NCBI GenBank assembly: GCA_019873625.1
Contig: JAIOAW010000022.1
Coordinates: 1-44,646, forward strand
Length of the DNA stretch: 44,646 nucleotides
From: Chloroflexota bacterium
GTDB lineage: Bacteria > Chloroflexota > Anaerolineae > UBA1429
Direction of reading: 5' to 3'
Below, piece after piece: positions 39,379-44,646 of this stretch. A program made the position numbers and the translations under genes. How positions within the stretch are numbered: position 1 is the first letter of the stretch; each line of letters begins with the position of its first letter. A model generated the notes under the pieces. The model searched no databases. It saw only the letters and a program-made list of their open reading frames with translations, and was not told where the DNA came from.

Positions 39379-40146
39379 CTATTCCTTGGGCGCAGCCATC
39401 TCTCCTAGGGCGTACAAGATAATCGCCGAGGCGGCGATGCCCGCCGTTTCGGCGCGAAGGACGCGCGGCCCGAGCGATACGATGCGCATACCCGCCTGCG
39501 CCGCGCGAGAGACCTCTTCGGGCGAAAAATCCCCCTCCGGCCCAACGAAAAGGCATATCGCCTGAGGCGGTGCAACGCGGAGAGGTTCGAGCACCTCGTG
39601 AAGGCTCGCCGCTTGGGGCGCCAGGGCGGCCATCAAGCAAGGCGTTCCGGGGGGAAGCGCGGCCAGGGCCTGCTCAAAGGTTTGCACCAGGCCCAATTCC
39701 GGCAAGCGAGCGCGGCCCGCCTGTTCCGCCGCCTCTTGGATGATGCGCCGCCACCTCTCCAACCGCTGGGGGCCGATGTGCTCGGCGGCCTGAAGTATGC
39801 TCCGCTGGGTGATGAGGGGCACAAAGGCGCTCACGCCGAGTTCCGTGCCCTTTTGCAGAACCCACTCGAACCGTTCGCCCTTGAGCAGGGCCTGGTAGAG
39901 GATGAGACGAAGGCGCGCCTCCGTGCCGGGAGAAAAGGCGCGTAGGAGCCGCGCCTGGGCGGCCTGCGGCCCTAGATGGAGGAGTTCGGCCTCATAGGCG
40001 AGGCCGGAATTATCCAAGAGCACGATGCACTCGCCGGGCTTGAGGCGCAAGACCCTCCCCAACTGGCGCCCGAGGCCGCCCGCCAAGGTTACCACATCGC
40101 CTTGGCCCAGCCATTCGGGCGGCACAAAAAAGCGGTAGGTGCTCAT
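39379..40146 (-). CDS. rsmE: 16S rRNA m3U1498 methyltransferase RsmE
   Basis: A 255-residue SPOUT methyltransferase that methylates N3 of U1498 in 16S rRNA. A PUA-like N-terminal domain (YRFFVPPEWL, VLRLKPGECIVLLDNSG) precedes the trefoil-knot domain with LFVGPEGDFSPEEV and SLGPRVLRAETAGIAASAII, the SAM-binding signature. The start at 40146 overlaps the prmA stop as ATGA and gives the usual N-terminus; ten codons further upstream are not needed. prmA-rsmE pairing is common in bacteria. Confidence 0.95.
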   Translation of the reverse strand: MSTYRFFVPPEWLGQGDVVTLAGGLGRQLGRVLRLKPGECIVLLDNSGLAYEAELLHLGPQAAQARLLRAFSPGTEARLRLILYQALLKGERFEWVLQKGTELGVSAFVPLITQRSILQAAEHIGPQRLERWRRIIQEAAEQAGRARLPELGLVQTFEQALAALPPGTPCLMAALAPQAASLHEVLEPLRVAPPQAICLFVGPEGDFSPEEVSRAAQAGMRIVSLGPRVLRAETAGIAASAIILYALGEMAAPKE

Positions 40147-41090
40147 CTCGCCTTTCGGCCGATGAGGGCGATCCATCCTTCCTCGATGAGGTGCTCCTCC
40201 ACATCGAGGCCCGCGCCCTCCAGGGCCTTGGCCACGGCCTCGCCCTTTTCGACGAGAATGCCCGACGCTACAAAGCGCCCACCGGGGCGCAGCGCGGCGG
40301 CGATGCTGCTGGCCAGGGGGATGATGACCTCCGCCAGAATGTTGATGAGGAGGAGGTCGAACCCGCCCTGGGTGAAAAGGGGCACCGCCGAGGGCGCGAG
40401 TCCCGGCAGGGTGGCCCAGGCCACCTGAACGCGCCCTTGCACGCCGTTGAGGGCGGCGTTTTCGGCGGCCACTTGGGCGGCCACGGGGTCATTATCAATC
40501 GCCCAAACCTCCCCCGCGCCGAGGAGGGCGGCGGCAATGGCCAGGATGCCCGAACCGGTGCCCACATCCAGCACGCGCGCACCCGGCGCGAGGAGCCGTT
40601 CCAGGGCCACCAGGCAAAGGCGGGTGCTCGCGTGGAGGCCCGTGCCAAAGGCCATACCGGGGTCCAAGCGAAGGATGATCTCATAAGGTTTGGGCGCATA
40701 ATCCACCCACGTGGGCACGACGACAAGCCTCTCGCCAATGGGCAGGGGCGGGAAGAAGGCCTTCCAAGCCTCGGCCCAATCCTTATCCGCCAAGACGCGA
40801 ACGCGCGGCTCGGAAATGGCCCCCGTGCGCGCCAAGAGGAGGAGGGCGATCTCCAGTTTCTGGAGCGTAGCCCGATCTCCCGTGGGGAGGAACCCCTTGA
40901 CCGTGACGCGGGCGGTAGGCTCACCCCCTTCCAGGAGGGTGCCACCAGCCCCGTAAAGGGGCGGCGCGAGTTCCTCTACCACAGCCCCGCCCGTGCAGTA
41001 CCGGTTCAGAAGGTTGACCACGTCATCCACGGCGCCGCGTTCCGCCTCCACGGCGATCTCCACCCAGCGTTGGTCAAGCGAAGAGGTCAT
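40143..41090 (-). CDS. prmA: ribosomal protein L11 methyltransferase PrmA
   Basis: A 315-residue SAM-dependent enzyme that trimethylates ribosomal protein L11. An N-terminal substrate domain starting [20 protein letters not shown] is joined to the catalytic domain with [45 protein letters not shown] and [10 protein letters not shown], the NxLA substrate-contact motif. The start overlaps the dnaJ stop by four bases (ATGA) and its own stop overlaps rsmE, so three proteins are translationally coupled. Confidence 0.95.
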   Translation of the reverse strand: MTSSLDQRWVEIAVEAERGAVDDVVNLLNRYCTGGAVVEELAPPLYGAGGTLLEGGEPTARVTVKGFLPTGDRATLQKLEIALLLLARTGAISEPRVRVLADKDWAEAWKAFFPPLPIGERLVVVPTWVDYAPKPYEIILRLDPGMAFGTGLHASTRLCLVALERLLAPGARVLDVGTGSGILAIAAALLGAGEVWAIDNDPVAAQVAAENAALNGVQGRVQVAWATLPGLAPSAVPLFTQGGFDLLLINILAEVIIPLASSIAAALRPGGRFVASGILVEKGEAVAKALEGAGLDVEEHLIEEGWIALIGRKAR

Positions 41091-42205
41091 AGGCCAAAGA
41101 CCTCTTTCAGGCGCTCGATGAAACTCCGCCCAGGTTGGGGCACCACCTCCCGGCCCAGCGTTTTGCCCAACTCGGCAAGGAGGGCCTTCTGGTGCGCGTC
41201 GAGGTTCGTGGGGATGGAGACGTTGAGGATGACGATTTGGTCTCCACGCCCGTTCCGATGGAGACGGGGCACGCCGCGCCCCTTGAGGCGGACGACGGTT
41301 CCCGGCTGGGTGCCGGCGGCGATGGTCAACTTTTCTTCGCCATCGAGGGTGGGCACGCGAATCTCATCGCCAAGGGCGGCCTGGGCGATGTTGATGTTCA
41401 CGCTGAGCAGGATGTCATCCTCGCGCCGCTGGAAGAAGGGATGCGGCTTGACGTGCAACATCACATACAGGTTGCCGGGCGGCCCGCCATAAAGGCCACT
41501 CTCGCCCTCGCCGCTCAGGCGCAAACGCATGCCGTCATCCACGCCGGCGGGCACGTCCACCACCAGCCGGCGAATCTGTTCGGCGCGCCCAGTGCCGTGG
41601 CACGTCGAACAGGGCGTGGTGATGATCTCGCCCGTGCCCCGGCAACGAGGGCAGGTGGTTACATTCACAAAGGTCCCAAAGATGGATTGTTGGGCGCGGC
41701 GGATCTGCCCGGTGCCGTGGCACTCGGGGCAGCGGATGGGCGAGGTGCCCGGCTCTGCGCCCGTGCCTTGGCATTCGGGGCACGTCTCTTGGCGGGCGAT
41801 TTGAATCTCTTTGCTGCAGCCAAAGACGGCCTCTTCGAAGGTGATCTCGAGGTCGTAACGCAAATCGGAGCCGCGCACAGGGCCAGGCCGGCTGGCGCGC
41901 CCCCCAAAGCCAAAGAGGTCGCTGAAAATATCCTCAAACCCAAAACCGAAGCCGCCAAACCCGCTGAGGTCGGTTTGCTCTAGGCCGGCGTGGCCATAGC
42001 GGTCATAGCGGGCGCGCAATTCATCGTTATTGAGCACCTGGTAGGCCTCGTTAATCTCTTTGAAGCGCGCTTCGGCATCCGGCTCTTTGCTCACATCGGG
42101 GTGGTAGCGCCGCGCCAACCGCCGGTAAGCCGCTCGAATTTCCTCTTTGGTGGCATTACGGGGCACTTCGAGAATCTGATAATAATCGCGTTTACTCTCA
42201 GCCAT
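41087..42205 (-). CDS. dnaJ: chaperone DnaJ
   Basis: A 372-residue type A Hsp40 that stimulates DnaK. The J domain is at 5-70 with HPD in [11 protein letters not shown]; a Gly/Phe region follows ([15 protein letters not shown]); four zinc-finger CxxCxGxG repeats lie at about 138-205 ([32 protein letters not shown]); and the C-terminal substrate domains include [20 protein letters not shown]. dnaK and grpE are not in the window. A promoter is predicted 46 bases upstream and no CIRCE element is seen. It heads a four-gene operon with prmA and rsmE. Confidence 0.96.
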   Translation of the reverse strand: MAESKRDYYQILEVPRNATKEEIRAAYRRLARRYHPDVSKEPDAEARFKEINEAYQVLNNDELRARYDRYGHAGLEQTDLSGFGGFGFGFEDIFSDLFGFGGRASRPGPVRGSDLRYDLEITFEEAVFGCSKEIQIARQETCPECQGTGAEPGTSPIRCPECHGTGQIRRAQQSIFGTFVNVTTCPRCRGTGEIITTPCSTCHGTGRAEQIRRLVVDVPAGVDDGMRLRLSGEGESGLYGGPPGNLYVMLHVKPHPFFQRREDDILLSVNINIAQAALGDEIRVPTLDGEEKLTIAAGTQPGTVVRLKGRGVPRLHRNGRGDQIVILNVSIPTNLDAHQKALLAELGKTLGREVVPQPGRSFIERLKEVFGL

Positions 42206-42250
42206 AGCGGATGCATCTCCGCGGGAAATCGGTGTGTATCTCGACTTTTC

Positions 42251-42278
42251 AGTTTACGCACATTGCGCGGCTGGTCAA
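42251..42278 (-). promoter_or_regulatory. promoter of the dnaJ-prmA-rsmE operon
   Basis: Minus-strand TTGACC (42278-42273) and TAAACT (42256-42251) are 16 bases apart, 46 bases before the dnaJ start. Confidence 0.6.
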
Positions 42279-42374
42279 GGTGAGGCCTCCCCTCCGGACG
42301 GCGCTTTCGCACGGGGTGAGAGCATAGGGTAAGCCCTTGAGGGATTGAGGCAGGGCACCGCGCCGAAGCCCAAC

Positions 42375-42403
42375 TTGGCAAGAATGATGCGCTGTAGTAG
42401 AAT
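42375..42403 (+). promoter_or_regulatory. promoter of tRNA-His
   Basis: TTGGCA (42375-42380) and TAGAAT (42398-42403) are 17 bases apart; the tRNA begins 12 bases after the -10 box, so the 5' leader is only a few bases. Confidence 0.7.
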
Positions 42404-42414
42404 GTGCTTGCTTT

Positions 42415-42489
42415 GGTGGGCGTAGCCGAGTGGTTCAAGGCATCTGGTTGTGGCCCAGAAGACCGTGGGTTCGAATCCCACCGCTCACC
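42415..42489 (+). tRNA. tRNA-His (GTG anticodon)
   Basis: The cloverleaf is complete. The acceptor stem GTGGGCG/CGCTCAC has one G-T pair, the D arm is GCC..GGC, the anticodon stem TCTGG/CCAGA holds the loop TTGTGGC with anticodon GTG (His), and the T arm is GTGGG-TTCGAAT-CCCAC. The extra G at position -1 (42415) and the discriminator C (42489) are encoded in the DNA, as usual for bacterial tRNA-His. The 3' CCA is not fully encoded (CCC follows), so it is added after transcription. A promoter and a terminator make it a single-gene unit. Confidence 0.95.
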
Positions 42490-42498
42490 CTGCGCTGG

Positions 42499-42536
42499 CT
42501 CGCCTGAGGACGTTCCTCAGGCGAGTTTCTTTTCTT
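42499..42536 (+). terminator. intrinsic terminator of tRNA-His
   Basis: A perfect 12-bp stem CTCGCCTGAGGA/TCCTCAGGCGAG with loop CGT is followed by TTTCTTTTCTT. Confidence 0.92.
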
Positions 42537-42567
42537 ACGACTAGAGGCAAAGGAATCCCTTTTGGGT

Positions 42568-42573
42568 TATAAT
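42568..42573 (+). promoter_or_regulatory. -10 box of the prepilin-like gene
   Basis: A perfect TATAAT, 51 bases before the ATG at 42625; no good -35 box is visible at 16-18 bases. Confidence 0.45.
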
Positions 42574-42624
42574 ATGGCTAATTGACACCATATGGCGCCT
42601 GTCGCTTCATAGGAGAGGGCGTGG

Positions 42625-42996
42625 ATGAGAGCACAGCGAGGGTATACGTTCGTCGAACTGCTGTTGGTCTTGGCGATTCTTCTCATCCTCGTCGGCATCG
42701 CGGCCACCAGCGCGATCGTCTTCCTCCAGCGCGCCCGCGAACGGGCTATGGCTTACGAGCGCGAGGTGGTTTCTCAGGCCATCGCCATTTACAACACGCA
42801 TAACGTGCCCAACGGCGGCGACCCGATCCCCCCCAGCCCTGACGCCGACCCCGTGCGCATTGACCCCAAGGCCCCCTCGGCCCCGCCCTTTGCCAAGTAT
42901 CTCGACGCCCCTACCAAATACTACTATACATGGGAAGCGGGTGGTGCGAACCTAAACGTTTACAGCCGCGCCGACCTCGACAGCCGCCTACCTTAG
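42625..42996 (+). CDS. type IV pilin / pseudopilin-like protein
   Basis: A 123-residue protein with a prepilin signal: short basic leader MRAQRG cut before YTFVELLLVLAILLILVGIA, with the conserved Glu at +5 (mature YTFVE), then a long amphipathic helix (FLQRARERAMAYEREVVSQAIAIYNTH) and a short variable domain. It should be processed by a PilD-like peptidase and built into a pilus or type II-like secretion filament. AGGAGAGGG lies about seven bases before the ATG. No assembly ATPase, peptidase or other pilin gene is in the window. Its last bases overlap the end of the convergent GHMP-type gene. Confidence 0.85.
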   Translation: MRAQRGYTFVELLLVLAILLILVGIAATSAIVFLQRARERAMAYEREVVSQAIAIYNTHNVPNGGDPIPPSPDADPVRIDPKAPSAPPFAKYLDAPTKYYYTWEAGGANLNVYSRADLDSRLP

Positions 42997-44165
42997 GAGG
43001 CCGCCTCAAGGCCGAGTTCCCGCGCGGCCTCTTCGAGGGGTACGAGCGCCACAGGCCCCGCCACGCCCCCCTGCACAACCTCCAACCCCAGGCCTTCGAC
43101 GGCCTTGGCGACGCGCCCTGCAAAGCGCCTTTCGGTGAGGAGCACCGTCGTCGGCCCCGTATCGGTGGAAAAATACACGGGGATGCCCTCCTCGCGGAGC
43201 GCATTGCACAGCCGAAAGAGGGGGATATTCTCCGGCTCCCAGGCAAAGAGTTTGTTCTCTCGGCTGGCGGTCATCGTAACGGCGTGCAGGCGGATGCTAT
43301 CCAGTTCGGCGAGTTGGCCGATGGGGCGCCAATCGCGCCGGGCGAGGGCCTCCAAGCACTCGATGATTTCCGGCCCACGGCTCTCCATCCAACTGGGGTA
43401 AAAGGGGCTGTGGGGCGCTTCGCGATGCGCCGCCTCGGTAACCAGGCCAATGCGCGAATCGAGCGGAACAGTGAGGAGCGCCAAGTCGCTCAGTTCGTCG
43501 TGCACATCCAGCCGCACCGAGAAACTCTCCTCATGCTCCATCCCTTCATAAGAAAGCCACAGCGAAAGCCCCCCCGTGGCGCTGCGGCACCCTGAGCCGG
43601 CCAGGAGCCGCGCCATACAACTCAGCAAACGCCGGTTCGCAAGGCCCTCCGGCCCAAGGGCAGCGGCCAACGCCGCCGCCGCAAGCGCCGCCGAGGCCGA
43701 AGCGCTCGTCCCTAACCCCTTGCCGACCCGCCCGGCGCGGGCCACATTCTTTGAGACGACCCGCGCCTTACTCCGAATGTGCACCGCCTGGCGAATGACC
43801 TCCAGGCTGGCGGCCACGCGCTCCCAAGGGCGGCCTGTGGCGCGCTCGCCATTGATGATCACCTCATCCTCGGCCAGATGCGGGTCAAAGGCCACCCAGG
43901 TGAGGGTATAGGCCGCGTCGTTATTCACCGAGATGCTGGGCAAGTAGGCGATGCGCAGCCGCCAATCGGCCAAACCGTGGTATTTGAGGATGCCCTGGAT
44001 GGGGTAGGCCTTGGCCGCGGCCGCACCGCTTGGCCGCCCTTGAAGGGGCTGGCGAGGATATGGCTCGATGGCGATGCCATGCGCTTGGAGTGCCTCGAGG
44101 ATTCTGGCGTTCCAGGCGGCCATTAGGGGTTGAAGATGGGCCAAAGGAGAGGGCACCTCGTTCAT
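42993..44165 (-). CDS. phosphomevalonate / diphosphomevalonate decarboxylase-like GHMP protein
   Basis: A 390-residue GHMP-fold protein. The N-terminal half has GILKYHGLADWRLRIAYLPSISV, matching the AxxKYWG-type start of mevalonate decarboxylases. The ATP loop is VGKGLGTSASASAALAAAAL, GSGCRSATGGLSLW holds the catalytic Arg (CRS), and STDTGPTTVLL holds the Asp that matches the DAGPN Asp needed for decarboxylation. It should make isopentenyl (di)phosphate from (di)phosphomevalonate. Roseiflexus, another chloroflexus, has a phosphomevalonate decarboxylase of this branch, so the monophosphate is a plausible substrate. The start at 44165 has GAGG eight bases upstream. No other mevalonate gene is adjacent. 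Confidence 0.82.
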   Translation of the reverse strand: MNEVPSPLAHLQPLMAAWNARILEALQAHGIAIEPYPRQPLQGRPSGAAAAKAYPIQGILKYHGLADWRLRIAYLPSISVNNDAAYTLTWVAFDPHLAEDEVIINGERATGRPWERVAASLEVIRQAVHIRSKARVVSKNVARAGRVGKGLGTSASASAALAAAALAAALGPEGLANRRLLSCMARLLAGSGCRSATGGLSLWLSYEGMEHEESFSVRLDVHDELSDLALLTVPLDSRIGLVTEAAHREAPHSPFYPSWMESRGPEIIECLEALARRDWRPIGQLAELDSIRLHAVTMTASRENKLFAWEPENIPLFRLCNALREEGIPVYFSTDTGPTTVLLTERRFAGRVAKAVEGLGLEVVQGGVAGPVALVPLEEAARELGLEAAS

Positions 44166-44196
44166 AGAACATCCTCGAACATTTCGGGTTACCTTC

Positions 44197-44224
44197 ATCA
44201 TAGCCGCGCTAGGGGTGCGGTCAA
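44197..44224 (-). promoter_or_regulatory. promoter of the mevalonate decarboxylase-like gene
   Basis: Minus-strand TTGACC (44224-44219) and TATGAT (44202-44197) are 16 bases apart, 32 bases before the ATG at 44165. Confidence 0.65.
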
Positions 44225-44316
44225 AAAGCGCGCACCGATACGGAGCGAGGGCCTCCCGACCCACGAGCGCCGTAAGGCGCCTTACCTCACGCCAGGAATC
44301 CCCCTCGTTCGGCCAT

Positions 44317-44338
44317 GGGGAGGCCATTTGGCCTCCCC
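44317..44338. repeat. perfect 9-bp hairpin
   Basis: GGGGAGGCC-ATTT-GGCCTCCCC lies directly before the dispersed repeat copy. It stands between divergent promoters, so it is not an obvious terminator. Confidence 0.6.
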
Positions 44339-44362
44339 CGCGAGGCGGGAGCCTCGCGCTCC
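44339..44362. repeat. dispersed palindromic repeat, copy 2
   Basis: The inverted repeat GCGAGGC-GGGA-GCCTCGC is followed by GCTCC; it matches the copy at 12437-12460 at 21 of 24 positions. Confidence 0.5.
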
Positions 44363-44443
44363 CTTTTCCCTCGGAAGGGGGGCCTCCCGCTCCCGGCCCA
44401 CGGGCGCCAATGATCTAACCAAGATACGTGATGTGCCCTTGCT

Positions 44444-44472
44444 TTGGAGAGCGCCATAGGGCATGCTATAAT
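44444..44472 (+). promoter_or_regulatory. extended -10 promoter at the right edge
   Basis: TTGGAG (44444-44449), a 17-base spacer and TATAAT (44467-44472) preceded by TGC, an extended -10 element. Transcription should start near 44479. Confidence 0.65.
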
Positions 44473-44476
44473 AAAT

Positions 44477-44646
44477 ATGTTATCTCATCCAGAGGTTCGC
44501 GGATTGCAATCTATGGAGCACCACGCGGAACCCCACCCCATCCGGCGGATGCTGGGCACGTTCGCTATAATCATCTTGGTGGCCGGTGCCATCTATTCCG
44601 CCTTTTTATTCTTTACCACCGTGCGCGCCTTGGTGGCTCGCGCGGA
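44477..44646 (+). CDS. membrane protein, N-terminal fragment (3' end cut by window)
   Basis: An open frame runs to the window edge: MLSHPEVRGLQSMEHHAEPH, then a basic IRRM and a membrane segment (GTFAIIILVAGAIYSAFLFF). The ATG at 44477 sits almost at the predicted transcription start, so it would be leaderless; ATG 44513 is the alternative and gives a 12-residue shorter N-terminus. Too little is present to name a family. Confidence 0.6.
   Translation, partial: MLSHPEVRGLQSMEHHAEPHPIRRMLGTFAIIILVAGAIYSAFLFFTTVRALVARA

Larger units (their letters stand above)
44166..44476. other. palindrome-rich intergenic region (311 bases)
   Basis: No gene is seen here. It holds two divergent promoters near its ends (44197-44224 leftward, 44444-44472 rightward). 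Between them are GC-rich inverted repeats: GCGCC..GGCGC near 44269-44281, a 9-bp hairpin at 44317-44338, the dispersed repeat at 44339-44362, and purine/pyrimidine-rich copies of GGCCTCCCGCTCCC up to about 44397. Confidence 0.6.

Noticed and set aside
42415-42536. tRNA-His as an integration site of a mobile element
   Set aside because: No integrase and no repeated 3' tRNA segment were seen; a normal terminator follows.

Overview
The window looks like a chromosomal segment of a high-GC, probably thermophilic member of the Chloroflexota (Anaerolineae-like). This is inferred from gene content, not from a marker gene. The hints are an S8 protease ending in a short aromatic 'FFPHLFGP' tail, a small Pro-rich lipoprotein of a type common in that group, a Chloroflexus-type mevalonate-pathway decarboxylase, a substrate-binding/VWA fusion, and a Thermotoga-type inositol pathway. 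Genes are dense, with many 4-base ATGA overlaps and some GTG/TTG starts. I see no IS element, phage, CRISPR array or rRNA.

Layout. 1-4611: the 3' part of transketolase, a bidirectional terminator, an MFS transporter with an unclear start, a tartrate/malate-type beta-decarboxylating dehydrogenase with its own promoter, and uppP. 4622-11199: a leftward operon driven by a consensus promoter (TTGACA-17-TATACT) with a perfect 18-bp palindrome at the start site. It encodes a LacI regulator and four enzymes matching the Thermotoga maritima inositol route (IolM, IolG, IolN, IolO), followed by a family 2 glycosyltransferase. A GT-C mannosyltransferase-like gene diverges from the same promoter region. 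12526-18543: rsgA leftward, then a four-gene rightward operon of two related solute-binding proteins (one fused to a VWA domain), a two-TM coiled-coil protein and a LivK-like lipoprotein, with no permease or ATPase.

18550-25842: a leftward DUF72 / GT39-like / class III aminotransferase operon, and a divergent rmuC / GH4 glycosidase / lipoprotein operon. 25846-31267: a subtilisin-like protease, a ribF-archease-rtcB operon (RNA ligation), and a YhfC-type membrane protein. 31268-35028: an array of small hairpins, then a divergent GroEL paralogue translationally coupled to a BNR-repeat beta-propeller protein. 35044-37843: a URO-D-superfamily protein with two sugar-isomerase-like TIM-barrel proteins. 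37851-42278: a dnaJ-prmA-rsmE-membrane protein operon. 42375-44646: tRNA-His with promoter and terminator, a lone prepilin-like gene, a phosphomevalonate/diphosphomevalonate decarboxylase-like gene, a palindrome-rich intergenic stretch, and the start of a membrane protein cut by the window edge.

The best-supported functional story is the complete inositol-ring-opening module with its own repressor, operator and promoter. The least explained are the transporter-less binding-protein/VWA operon and the GroEL paralogue, which has Gln where GroEL has its catalytic Asp398.
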